Position numbers and translations under genes: made by a program. From Symsagittifera roscoffensis (Eukaryota; Xenacoelomorpha; Acoela; Convolutidae): DNA of 64,000 nucleotides. Location: positions 49,363,220 to 49,427,219 of the forward strand of contig NC_087063.1 in assembly GCF_963678635.1 (NCBI RefSeq). Reading direction: 5' to 3'. The notes beneath the pieces were generated by a model. The model was not told the DNA's origin. It searched no databases and was given only the letters and a program-made list of their open reading frames with translations. Below, piece by piece: positions 21,998-33,864 of this stretch (positions within the stretch are counted from its first letter, which is position 1; each line of letters opens with the position of its first letter).

Positions 21998-23660
21998 TCG
22001 CGAAGATCCACGCTTACTTGGTAAGAGAATTGTATTTAGCGGAAAGCGAAGGAGAGAAGTCAGCGGAGTTCGTAGACTGAATATGCCAGATAACACTAGA
22101 GGCATTCTGGACAGAGAACGTGCGAGGAGAAGAAGGTTTCGAGAGGAAGGATAGCATGTTGAACTGGGTGGGAGCAGGATGGACCGCGTCCTTTCTGGCA
22201 AAAATTTACCAAGAGTTCTCTCGCTATTTAATACGAGAAGTCCTCAAGGCCATCACAGAATTATCTATCGTAGTGATCCTGGGACTGTTTTTGACGTTCG
22301 GGTCAGATAAATGCAGAAAGGGACCAGCAATGCTGCTGACTGATGGAATACAGAATCTCTGATCGGTCGGACTCCTGACACTGACTGCATTAACGCATGG
22401 AAAATTAGGAGAGCTGATGAATTTATTCCGCTACCTTGAACAGATGATAGAGAACGTGAAAAAACTTGACAAGAAAAGGTATACAGCCTCTTGGAATAAA
22501 TTGCGGCATTCTTGGCTCAGTCCAATTCAATACCTACTGCAGCAGAATCACTTCAGCACAGGGGAAGATAAGTTGACAGAAAGAGGAGGACGTGCGACGT
22601 TATGTAGGAGGCATGCCCCTACTCACCTTTTTATGCTTATCTATGAGGACAGACCCCATAGCATTGATCAGAGGCGTCAGCAAGTTTTTGGCGGCGATAT
22701 ACGGCCCATCAGTGACGTTCGCGCTCCCTGACACGAAAGTGGAAGCCTCCAGTAGCTCGGTGCAATAAAAAAAATTCTCCGACTCATAGCCTGATACCAG
22801 AAAGTGATGAAAGAAACTGAAGATTGGGACAAAAACAAAAAACTATCAGAAGAAATACCCGAAATTCACTTAGTCCGCACGATGTTGAAAGCGTTCGAAA
22901 CCAACAAGAGAAAGATGGCAAAGTTCTCTGAATCGATGGACCCGTGCATTATAGGCAGAAATACTGCCGTGCTGCAGTATACGCAGTTTTCATATGCGAA
23001 TGAGTCGACGAGGAGAAGGATGAGCAATGCAGGCACTCCGAAACCTGGAAGATTAGAGGAAGAATGGGCCAAGTTGGACCTGGCGCCAATCGCTGTGAGA
23101 GACAAAGCAGTTTCGCACTGCTAGTCATGAATGTCAGGCCAGAGTCGGCAATAACTGGAAAACTGCATACTTTTCTTGGGAACCCTGCCAGAAGAAGAGT
23201 GAAAAGTTCACCACCGGGATCATGAAAAAAGAACATACTGAGGTTGTTTTTATGGAGGAGGTCAGGACAGTTGTACAGTGCTAGCGGACCCAGTCGATGT
23301 TAAAAACAGATCCTAACAGACCACTGATGCATGAAATTCATGACAAACTGGACAAATGCGAAGATATTTTGAGCAAATTTGTAATTGATTCGGCCACTGA
23401 TGACGGTGAGACAAACTCTCCGATCAAGGTGACGCACCAGGAAAGCAACGAGGGAGTGGTAAACCTTTCCAAGACTAAAAAAGGAATAATGCGATCGAAG
23501 ATGGTGATTGACAAGATCAACGATATGAAGATGAAGTTGGGCAGCAAAGTAACGTTAAGAAAAACTGGAAAGACAAACTTGGACTCTGAACCTCTAACGA
23601 ACCTCTGCCAACTCAGCTATACGAAATCAATTTGATGATGCCGTTGACATTGGGCAAGAC
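21990..23660 (+). pseudogene. ORF1 relic of copy C
   Basis: Equivalent of 8,190-10,310 in B. A piece around 22,120-22,362 is open and covers the block that pairs with the beginning of ORF1 in copy A (SFLAKIYQEFSRYL). At about 23,166 some 500 bp present in B are missing. The Lys-rich end (MVIDKINDMKM) is kept. Non-functional. Confidence 0.5.
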
Positions 23661-23790
23661 GATGACAGATTGCCTGGCACGTCAAAAAAGATGACCGATA
23701 TAGCGATGGTGCTACCCATCTTCATGGCAGGATAAAAACCAAGACAGCTAGTTTTAAAACCAAGAAGTTTTCTTACTGGAGCCAAACTAA

Positions 23791-25027
23791 GTGGAAATAC
23801 TCAGCCAACGTGGTGAGAGTACCTTTAGGGATTTCAAACCATCATGCATGAACCACAGAAAGGGAAGCGTAGTAGGACTGCTGACCCCAGTGGATCACAT
23901 CCATTTGGCAGTATCGAACACAGTCTCGATAGACAAGCCAGCTGGTGGATACATGAAAATGATGGTATACAGGAACTCAGCGAGAGGACACCATAAGGGT
24001 GCCATGGAAGGATACCTGGAATAAATTATCAAGGGTACAACAATGAAGCAGAATGCATATGGAACGTTAGCCTCTTCCAAGATGCACACAGAAACGGTGG
24101 ATCAATTTATGAGTTTGCAGTGGAGGGCAGTGTACTACGCCATTTCGAAGAAAAGATGCGAACCACTCCGAAGATACGTGCTCTAATAGCGATACCGTAC
24201 GTCAGAACTCAGCTGCAACTCAGACTTGCTTGGTGTATGATGGGACTGACGATGGGAGAGTAAGATTCGGAACAAACGAAAAGGTGGAAAGAAGAGAAGG
24301 TACTCTTGATGACGCATTTAAGAGACCTAATGTTCTGTGAAGGAGCGGCAATAGCGCATGCAAACGGAGAGACGCTCTCTGTTTCGTCCGATTCATGTTG
24401 GAGCAGATGTCGGTTCCAGCGCTAAAGATCTGTGCGGAAACGCTGAGAGAAGGCTAATTTGAGACAGTGTGCAGAATTTTGAACATTCCGATGGAAGTAA
24501 AGAAAATATGGGTCAGAAGACGACTAATGCCATGGTTCAGAGCCAACATGACTGCCTCGTCGTACGAGTATGCCAAAAAAAAAAGAAAATTTGTCGAAGC
24601 ACAGCAGGGTTAACAGTTCTCATCAGATAGACATAAGATCGGAGGCTTTCAAGCAAGCTTTCGTGACCCATCGGAATGCAGTAACTACCGCAACAAAAAG
24701 AACGTTGAAAACGATTGGTTTTGCTGGAAGAGAAAAAGAAGAAAAATTGAAGGAAGACCTGGAGAGAAATGTGACGCTGTGCCTCTACAACAGCTTCTGC
24801 AGAAATATGCAAACAAATATAGACCCTCTATCTTGTTGCAGACAAAGGTTAGAGATCAGTGGTGTTGCAGGACTGCCTCCATCAGCTTCAGAATGGCCAC
24901 CGATGTGTTGCAAGACAGAGAAACCGAAAGTGTAGAGTCGATGCCGCAGGCAAAAAAAAAGATGCTGAAAAAAGAACGATTAGAAGAATTTAGAAGTTTT
25001 ATAACTTCTAAACGACGAAAATTATAA
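23791..25027 (+). pseudogene. ORF1 end and deleted ORF2 of copy C
   Basis: The ORF1-to-ORF2 overlap zone is present (about 24,150). At about 24,455 the sequence jumps from GCTGAGAGAAGGC directly to TAATTTGAGACAG, which in B lies 1.7 kb further on, so C has lost the C4H-motif part. The C-terminal block (EAFKQAFVTHRNA) follows in the frame starting at 24,570. Confidence 0.5.
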
Positions 25028-26590
25028 GGAAGAAACAAACAAAGGAGGAACCAAGAAGAGGAAATTAAAACTCAGAATTGTTTTAATAGAGAAAAATTCA
25101 AATAAAAAACCAAGCCAACAAAGCTTGAAATTGAAACGAGGTAAAAATGCTGCATTTATAAATTTGCATTGTGGTTTTAGTTAGTGTTTTTTGAAATACT
25201 TTCTATTTATTTAGAAAGGCTTGAGTGGAGAGTGCTTTTTTGAAGTGTTCCAGCATGCATGATTGTTTTTAATCGAATAGGAAGACTGTTCACTATGTGG
25301 TGTTATGAAGGACTTGAGTAATTTTTGAAGAAGGAGATTAGTTCATTGTTCCTTCTAACCACCGAGTTTCTTAATTTTTTTATTCAGGATCAATAACAAC
25401 TAAACTGTCGAAGGGAAGAAGCATAGTAGGTTTTTATCTTTTTAACCCTTGGACAAGAAGCTTCAACTTGAGACATTGACACGAAAAGTCAGAAAAGATA
25501 TTTTATCTTGGATCAAGCCTCAGAGTGCAGATTAGTGAAAATGTTAGAGGGCTATAGCGATGTAGTATGATGCCATTTATAGCACGTAGTGAGTCAATGT
25601 GATGTGAATAAAAAAAATTTTCATGCTATTTGTAAATTTTGTTCGATGACGCTGTACCATTCTGATGAGTTAATCGAAGCTCAATGAGGACATTGACCGG
25701 GCTGTCCGGGGAGTATGTGACTTTCGACCAGATTAGCCTGAAATGCACGTCATCAATGAACTTTTGTTTGGAGAAGTTTACTGAGAAAATTGGCTGTTTT
25801 AAATGTTTAGTGGTGTTAATCAGTCAATTAAACGCATTGCGAAGGGTCAATTTGAGGTGAAAAAATTTTTTTTTTTAAATTTGTTCAAAAATAAAGACAC
25901 GTGATTACCTTAAGTTTTTGCAAATACCGAAAGAGCGCAAAAATCAGAACGACTATTTTCGCTAGTCGGAATAAGAGCACGACAATATTTTTTCGCTAAC
26001 GAAAATAGGACACACGAGAAAAACAGCAAACAACAGAAATTGTTTACATCGATATTCAAAAAGCACTCCGAGTTGTAAGGATTGTAGAGCTGCAAACGTT
26101 ACCGAGCAATTCCCGAGAGATCGGAGGACTATTGGGAAGATCTGCTTCTGCTATTCTTCTCGATTTCCAAGAAGACAGCTCTTCGACCGGTTTTCGGGAA
26201 TCCGGAAGGGTCTCGGGCAAGAATGTAAATACTGAATTTTAACTACTTGTAGCATTCCGGAATGACTTGAACTAAAATTAATTAATATCTAGTTAAATTT
26301 TCAGAATATGAGAAGCTATGAGTTGAGGAAAATTGTTGATCCATCTCTGATGTATAGGATGATTTTCATCTACTGAGCAAAAACAAAATTAACATAAAAA
26401 CAAGATAGTAGCCTTCTTTTTACGAGTGACCCCGTGGTCTGGGGATACTGCGACTCAGCCATGAGCTCACTTCTACTGACTGTAACAAAATTTATTTGCG
26501 TGGTTTGGCCGATAGCCTTAAATTGTAATGACTTTGTCGACCCAATGTTAATGGACCACATATTAAATTGGATTTGTTAGAGACGGTTTA
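25028..26590 (+). other. 3' non-coding region of copy C
   Basis: Colinear with 15,780-17,345. No credible gene. Contains the tail block shared with copies A and B (25,680-25,717). Confidence 0.4.
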
Positions 26591-26635
26591 GAGCATGTGA
26601 ACCTGTGTTTAGACGGTAGCCAGTCGTTTTTATTT

Positions 26636-27056
26636 AAATGTCTACAAAAAAATGCAGTTGCAGCGGACAAAAAAACGTCCAAAAAACAGTTGCAGTGGAC
26701 AAAAAATTTCAGCAAAAACAGTTGCCCAGCGGACAAAAGAAACGTCAACAAAACATCTGCAGTGGACAAAAAACTTCAGCAAAAACAGTTGCCCAGCGGA
26801 CAAAAGAAAAGTCAACAAAACAGTTGCAGCGGACAAAAAAAAGTCTACAAAACAGTTTCAGCAGACAAAAATTGTCTGCAAAACAGTTGCAGGAAAAAAA
26901 ATCTACAAAACAGTAGTCAGCTGACAAAAAACGTCCACAAAACAGATGTCAGCGAACAAAAAATTTTCTACAAAACAGTTTTAGCGGACAGAAAAAAAAC
27001 GTCTAGAAAAGAGTTATCAGCGGACAAAAAAAAGTCTACAAAACAATTGCTTTTGC
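26636..27056 (+). repeat. Minisatellite, about 33-bp units (copy C side)
   Basis: Same unit as 17,366-17,690 but about a dozen copies, with an apparent higher-order duplication (an AAACTTCAGCAAAAACAGTT segment occurs twice). Reading frames across it are not genes. Confidence 0.8.
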
Positions 27057-27439
27057 TTTAGGAAAATTTTCTAAATTCAAAAAATACAGTCCAATTGAGT
27101 TGTTATAACTAAAAAATGTATTAGTTTCGATTTTTAATGACAACAAACCCAAACACCTTCTCCCAATTTTTGTAGTTTCGTGAACTCCTATTTCATGTTA
27201 AAATCGAATTTTTGATAACAAACAATTTTGAAATATCATTGTTTTCTGTTGACTCAAGTTGTAACAGTTAAAAATTAAAAGAAAAGCCGAGACAAAATAT
27301 ATCCTGAATTACCTCACTACAACTGAGTTGAAAAAATTCTGATATCATCAACTGCTACTGAGTTCTGCTTCGTTGTACTTTTTCGGTCAATATGAAACTG
27401 AAGCTAAATATTTTCCAAATTACTTCTGAAAATTGCTTT

Positions 27440-28270
27440 GTTGTAATTTTTCGACCAATTTCAAGGCAGACTCAACAAATTTTTAAAAGTCGAATCACAT
27501 ATTCAGCTCCGAAGAAATTGATGTATTAAAAAAGTCAACATTTCAAAAATCTTTATTCGGATATATACAATAAGAAAAAAGACTACCTGATAATTATTGA
27601 AGTCATAAGCAAAGGAGCTGGATTACACTCGGATGCAACAACCTGCACACCAATGGATGCCAAAAGCCGTGAGAGTTTTACCCTTTTTCCTGTACCAGAG
27701 GAATGTAAGAACTTAATCGTAGGGTCAAGTTTAACCTCTCGGATAAAGACTAAAACCCTACCTAATGACATTATAAAATACTCATACAAGGGTAGCACCA
27801 CTGAAGAGAAAATTAAAGTTCGTAAACCGTATCCTGAACGAAAACTAAAACGCTAATAAAAACTCTCCATGATGGGACCAACTTCGTTCTTAAACAAAAA
27901 TTTCAATTAGATGTGACAGATCAGTCAAAGGCAGCAAGAAAAAAGAAGAAGTCGGCCCAAAGAATTTTAACCCAAAAATACAATAAATTTTGAATGTTTT
28001 GTACAAAAATTATGATAGTTTACGGATTGAGATCAAAATTGCATCCAATAAAAATGAACTTGCAACCATTTTAAATATACCTTACAAGGCAAGCAGAGTA
28101 GACAAAACTGAATTCATTGAAGAGCTTGCCAAGTCGGTTGATTATGCACAATCATTCAAGACTAATATGATGCTTTTGGACGATTATAACCTAAATTATC
28201 TTAACATTGAATACAAAGAATCACTTGATACAATTCTCACAACAATACAAACTCGATGTCACTAATAAAA
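27440..28270 (+). pseudogene. LINE ORF1/ORF2 relic (copy C side)
   Basis: 27,653-27,856 is an open fragment of an esterase-type ORF1 (GSSL, then GSTTEEKI). 27,990-28,265 is a 91-codon open piece of the AP-endonuclease domain with DDYNLNYLN, a variant of the GDFN motif. Better preserved than the matching 18,060-18,900. Colinearity with the copy B side continues to about 28,640. Confidence 0.6.
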
Positions 28271-28629
28271 CAATTCCTAAACACTCAAAATAATTTATAT
28301 TCTAGATAATCACCAATCTTAAATTAAAAGACCGAACAAACAAATCAGTCCTATTTGGGACCCTTATTAAAACAGATCACTTGGCAAAAGTTTTCAAAAG
28401 TGAATTTACAGTTTGTGGAAAAAAAATTATTTCAACCGCAAAATTTATAATAAAAACTACTCAGTAGATTGGTTTAGGTCAATTGTGAAAAAAGTATATT
28501 GGAAAACTTCTACCAGCAAAGTAACTCAGAAGCAAGGCTCAACCTTTTTCTGTCAAACTATAGATGAAAAATTAAAAAATGTGGTCCACAAAATAAAACA
28601 ATCAGTTTAGGTAATGATAAACGAAATGT

Positions 28630-29050
28630 AAACTTACAAGATAATTTTGCAAATCTCGGAATTATATTAGACCATATTTTGGACTTTCAAGATGAATTGA
28701 AAAATGGCCTGTGGGGTTGAAACCCCACAGTCGATCAAAAAATGACCTCTTTTTCTACCAAAACAAGACTAGAACTAATGAACGTAACTGTTATCAGTCA
28801 TCAGTCAGCTACATTATCCTGCTATCCTTCGAAATGGAGTATCAACAAAAATGCCAATCTCATTTGAAGAACAACTTAGCTGGACAATTAAAACTTGTTG
28901 TGATTGTGCGAATTACGATTCAACATCTGATCTTAAATTGAAACACAATGTATTACCAGTAACATTATTTCTTAACTGGAAAGAAACTTTAATTTTTTGG
29001 AGAAAAAAAACACTACTTATTTTCAACCTACGACAAAATTCAATGTGAAA
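28630..29050 (+). pseudogene. LINE RT C-terminal relic
   Basis: Frames contain NLGIILDHILDF (compare LGLILDSSLSF of the LINE at 41,270) and FEEQLSWTIK (compare LEKQLNWALK), so this is the region just after the RT palm. The palm itself is deleted compared with a complete LINE. The copy B side diverges from here at 19,256. Confidence 0.55.
28709..28730. repeat. Perfect short palindrome
   Basis: CTGTGGGGTT and AACCCCACAG separated by two bases form a 10-bp-stem hairpin near the end of the B/C duplication. No function assigned. Confidence 0.7.
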
Positions 29051-29480
29051 AAATTAAATAAACACAAAAACAAGGAATAGAAAATTAAATTTCGTCGAAA
29101 CATTTGATGGGTAATACATCGAAAACTCTTTCTTTCAAAAATCAGTAACATTTTGGAGCAGGTAACATGATGACCAATTTAATTTCAAGAAAATCCATAC
29201 GTACAGAAAAGCAAAAACAACGTTTAAGGATTATTATTTATTATTGTTTGAAGAAGACCCAACAGTGGCCACCTATGGAAAATTTCCAGTACTTATTTCA
29301 TTTTTTAAAATGAAAATCTCGTACAATAGTGATATTACCAATTTTGTAAGGTTTATTTTGAATTTATTTGACAATAATCATCATCATTATCAAAACTTTT
29401 TGATTTATGCTTGTACATTTCAACTGGCAAATTAAGTGTTTTTTTTTCTCAGACCTAGCTTCATTTTCAGTCGGTATGTA
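29051..29480. other. AT-rich spacer, nothing recognised
   Basis: No supported gene, repeat or RNA. Confidence 0.5.
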
Positions 29481-32400
29481 CTTCTCGGCGAATGTTACGC
29501 TGAGATTTGATTCAAAACTGAAAAAATTGTTCGTTCCAAACTTTTTTCTGCGACGTTATCATTTTGCTGTAGATGATTAGTGTTGATGTGTTCCAAATTA
29601 AACTCGATACCGCGGCTACGTTTCTTCAATGAGAACACGGAACTCGACACGAGAAAATATGTATACGCAAATTTTTTTAAACATAATCCGGTAACCAGAA
29701 GGTCAAATGTATCATAGTAACCGAGGAAACAGTCAGGAGTCCCTTGATCACGTATTTCGGTCAAAATCCTTGAAATTATCTAGATATGGAAGTGATAAAG
29801 ATCAAAAAAGATGTCACGTGTTGATCTCCTTACAGTTAAAATCGATACGGCTGTAAATCAATAAGAACACGCAACTCGACATGAGAAAATGTCATATAGA
29901 AATGCTACAATCGAAAAATTTCGTCGAAATTTGATTTGTCATTTATTGTTCCGAGTATGCAAGCGGCGTTCGCAATCTGTATTGCCAGAGAAGTTCTCTG
30001 TTTTAAAAAGCTGCCTGCTCTGGGTTCCTCAGTGCATATGCTTAGTTTCTTACAAAATTTGCTCAACAAAATTTCTGTGCTGGGGCCGACCGCGCCTTGA
30101 ATCTCAAAAGCTAGCGGTTGAAAAAGATACCCATCATCTACTAGATCTTCATACTTGTCCTTTTTTGCTCTCCCGCTTCACAAGCAGCCCTACCAGGGTT
30201 ACAAACAGATCAGGCACTATTCCTACTAGGAGCTAAAGAGTCTACTACCGTTATATCTCACAAGAACTGCTTACCAACAGCCCATAGAACGAGCGTCAAA
30301 CCGTCTGGTTGCTTCTGAACGGTCCAGTAGAGGTGTCGTGGTTCTAATAGAGACAGAATGTGAGTAGAGGACAAGCTCTGCTTTATAAGGGCATTCAGGT
30401 TTGAATGCCTAGAGAATCTCCCTGGATTTTTCAGGCAAGAAAGACCATGCCAACCCTCTTCGGTAATGTCTTTTCCGCACACGCATTTATGCCGTTCGCA
30501 TATTTTTGAGCCTAATCAAAGTCCTATTGCAATTTTGAGTTGTTGGATTGACAGTTTTGAACTCAAATTTTTGCACGGAATAACGTTCAACCATTGGGAT
30601 TCCAAATCTATCTTGGAACACGTTGAATCTTTTTACGTCCGTTGGTTTGAGTCGTAAAATCAAGTCTGCAATTCTGCTTTCAAAAATTGGCTCTGTCCAA
30701 TTTTTTTTTGGATTCCATTTTCCGGAGCTATTTCAATTTTTGCAAGTTCGAACCACCGTTTAAGCGCATCATCATAGGTTCCATCCACATGCTCCAAACC
30801 AAAGATTTCGCTTAAGGCGTTTTTTCCTACTGCTGAGGCTAAGAAAGCGGGTAAAGCTAGTAGAAGAGTGAAAGAAACGTCCAAGTGACCTTTGGCTGCA
30901 TGGAGAACTGCTTGTAAAAACTAATTATCATTCATTTTCAAATTAGTGACCTTGCATAACGAATTTCTTATTAATTTCTCGTGGCATTCCAAAAAATCTT
31001 TTCGCAAAAAACAAGGGCTCGTACGCAAAACTTATAGGAGTTTTGGCATGCTAAAGCAATTTTTCAGGTTTAAAACCATAATGGTCGTCTAGTTTGTCAA
31101 TGACATCCGAGATTTTTTCAAGCTATTTAATTTTTTTGCCAAGCAATTCTTTTCCGCAAAATTCGCCGATTGGAGATCCTAAAATGAGGAGGATTTTCTT
31201 CGATTTTTTTTTCTCGAAATCGTGTCAAAATTGAATTAAACTGTGTACTCGTAGTCGGTAAAAAAAACAAAGTTCGCACTTCTCTGTGTTGAAGCTCAGG
31301 CCGTAAATTTGTTCCGATTTCAGAATATTTTTGAGGTCCCGGAGTACTACCTTATAGTCGTCAACTAAATTTCCATCATCAAAATACCAGATGTTAATTT
31401 TCGACTCCACTGTTTGACTAGTGTCTGAATTGTATCCCCAAAAAGGGGTGAGGCTTCAGGATCACCTTGCTGAGTTCAGTCTTTTGACATTATCTAAGAG
31501 CTTCCGTAAAAAATGTAACTAGGTTTACTATACGCGCAATGGGTTAATTATACAATTCGGGGCGATTTGAAAAGCATGATTCAATGATTCAGCATTGTTT
31601 CTCTTTTAGGAGAATTAAAGGCATTCTTGAAATCTATTTTTAAAAGAACAGTGCCTCTTGGATTGTCGTCGCGTTCAATTAGGTTTCGAAACGAGTGTGC
31701 AGTTGTTTCTGCTCCTCTTTTGGTACCGCATCCTACCTGTACGTTTCCGAAAAAATTTTGTCACTCGGAGAGGGCCTTGCTTCCACTGCATTTAGACACG
31801 ATACACCCCAGCGTGTTGCCAATGGCAATCGCTCTCAACCCTCCGTCTATCTTTATGAGGGCGATAAGCTTTGCGCCAAAAAAGAATCAACACTTAGAGC
31901 TCATTCTTAGGCTTAGGCGTTTGGGTAGTTTGCCATCTCCAATGAGGTTTATCAGCTTAGTAAGCGATTTCAGAAAATTAAGTCTTGCGCTGCCATTCGA
32001 CTTACTAACAAGATCTTTAAAAAATGAGGACCTGCTGCTGATCCGTTCGGAAAGGACGTTATCGCTTTGTGTAGGTCGAACTCGGCTACGAAAAAACTTT
32101 GAACTTTTTGGGATTTGGAGCTGCAAATTTAGCTCGCTGAGGGTGCTTAGACAACAATTTTTGATAGTTATCAATTGAAAAGTAGCAATTTTGTCATCCG
32201 AAGCAACAAGCCTTATCCCTCCTTAAAGCTTCCTTCATCGAGCTCACTACTTAATAGCTTTATTCTCTACTCGAGGTCACTCAGAGGCGGGCTTGAAATT
32301 TGGGGATGGGGTTTTGGAAGTGACACGTCATTTGCTCGAGCTTTTTTATTTATCAATCAAGAGCTCATGCTTGTGGTCTGTTTGCGTCCACTCTTTTTCG

Positions 32401-32570
32401 GTTGCTCCAAAAAAAAACAAGAGCGACGTTACAAAAATTTACCCATTTTGTAACATCTTCTTCATTGTAGAAGATGTCATTTTTTTTTGTCCGACAGACT
32501 TTCCGCCAAGCGAACACGCGAGTCCTTTGGTACACTCTTAAGTACTCGGGCATTTGAAATGGCTGTAATA
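29481..32570 (-). pseudogene. Non-LTR reverse transcriptase relic with FDDG motif
   Basis: Read on the minus strand from 32,570 downwards, decayed frames show an RT N-terminal piece (GDGKLPKR, then RAIAIGNTL), an RT finger/palm piece (QQGDPEASPLF), the active site WYFDDGN (about 31,374-31,390) followed by GLSFNTEKCEL, then SAVGKNALSEIFG (about 30,810), a Cys/His cluster ending WHGLSC (about 30,440-30,490) and QPDGLTLV. This order is that of a widespread invertebrate non-LTR-like RT family with a C-terminal Cys/His domain. Many stops and frameshifts. No endonuclease seen. Confidence 0.6.
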
Positions 32571-32579
32571 ACATAATTG

Positions 32580-33180
32580 TCTAGCACTAAATCTTTACCT
32601 TTTGTTGCATTATTTACAGATTTTACATCAACGCATAAAGGACATTGAAACTATTGGGTTTTCCTAGAGTCGCCAAGAGATATGATACCAACTGGAACAA
32701 CAATCACATCGAATCGAATTTGTCAGTCCTGAAGGTTTTAAGCATTCTTTGCTTGTACACTCTTTGTTGTTTTTCCTCATCTTGACGCAGCATAAAGGTG
32801 AAAAAAAATATTTTGACTGAATTTTAGGGGACTGAATTAACCCATGATGAGCGGTCAGTGGGAATTTTATAAATCAGTAAATAAAAGAAATAAAAGACAA
32901 TTAAAATAATTTAAAATTGAACTACAAAGATCAAAAACAAGGAAAAATCTCACCCCAGCTCAGTAGGTCTAGCGGTGCACCGTCAGACTATTCAAGCCAG
33001 TTCCAGTTTCCTCCCTCCCCACAGAAAGCCACTTGACAGACCTTTCTCTAAAATCCCTCAGAGGTTGCTCCACAAACAGGACACACATCAAACATAACAA
33101 ATATATTTAATAAGTTTATCAGAACAATTAGGCTAAATATCGGAAAACTTATATTAGTATATATTGTGTTACACATAAGA
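32580..33180. other. AT-rich spacer with a possible tRNA-derived segment
   Basis: Mostly featureless. At about 32,957-33,022 the sequence AGCTCAGTAGG followed 35 bases on by AGTTCCAGTTTCC resembles the A and B boxes of an RNA polymerase III promoter, but I could not fold a full cloverleaf. It could be the head of a tRNA-derived SINE or chance. Confidence 0.25.
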
Positions 33181-33540
33181 AATTTGTCATTTATTTTGCC
33201 GAGTACACAAGCGGCATTGTTTTGCCAGGGAGATTCCCTGTTTAAGAAAACTACCTGCCTTGTGTTCCTCGGTTCACGTGCACAAGTGGCCAGCGGCACC
33301 CGGAACTTCAAAAGCTATTTTTGATAAAAAATATCCATCATTAATTCAATCTTTAAATTTGTCAGATATTCAATCTTCCGCCTCGGCCGTCCCGGGGTTA
33401 CAAATCGAGCCTGCGATTATTCTACAAGGGTCTAGGGAGTCAACTACCTTTACAGAAGCTGCCTACCAACAGCCCATGGGACAAGCGTCAAACCGTCTGT
33501 TCGCTTCTGATCTGTCCTGAGCTGTTGTGGCTCTAAAGAA
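33181..33540 (-). pseudogene. Second fragment of the FDDG-type RT element
   Basis: Minus-strand pieces (NAACVLGKINDKF, RFDACPMGCW region) match the C-terminal part of the relic at 29,900-30,480, including the AACAGCCCAT/GCGTCAAACCGTCTG words. Only the 3' end is present, as expected of a truncated insertion. Confidence 0.55.
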
Positions 33541-33864
33541 TCTCGATGCACTTAGAACGCATGGTAAGTTTAATTACTTGAATATTCCTAACTTCCTCTC
33601 TTTTCGAAAGATTGCACATCAATGCTGATTTAAAATTTTTGGTTTCCTACAAAACTTGAATCAATCAAAGTTTCGAGCTTACTGGGATTTATGAGTCTCG
33701 ATTTTGGCTCTTTTTCCTTTTCTCCCCACCTCACTGAAACATGAATTTTATGGTGTAACGAGTGGTTTTACAAGATTAATTATGAAGACCAAATATGTTC
33801 ACAACCAATTTAAAATTCTAGCGATCAGTCGGTTCATTTTAATGTCTTATTTTTAATTTCGCTT

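Larger units (their letters stand above)
19937..26590 (+). mobile_element. Copy C of the multi-ORF family
   Basis: Colinear with copy B from about 20,735, without the Copia insertion, and with two deletions relative to B (at about 23,166 and at about 24,455). It extends further 5' than B and so supplies the only view of the first SGNH module. It lies in direct tandem with B; both are followed by the same minisatellite and LINE relic, so the duplicated unit was larger than the element alone. Confidence 0.6.

Noticed and set aside
26597-27061. 154-codon Lys/Gln-rich frame
   Set aside because: Same minisatellite effect as on the copy B side.
31627-32178. 183-codon plus-strand frame
   Set aside because: It is the opposite-strand shadow of the minus-strand RT relic, whose RT motifs are recognisable.
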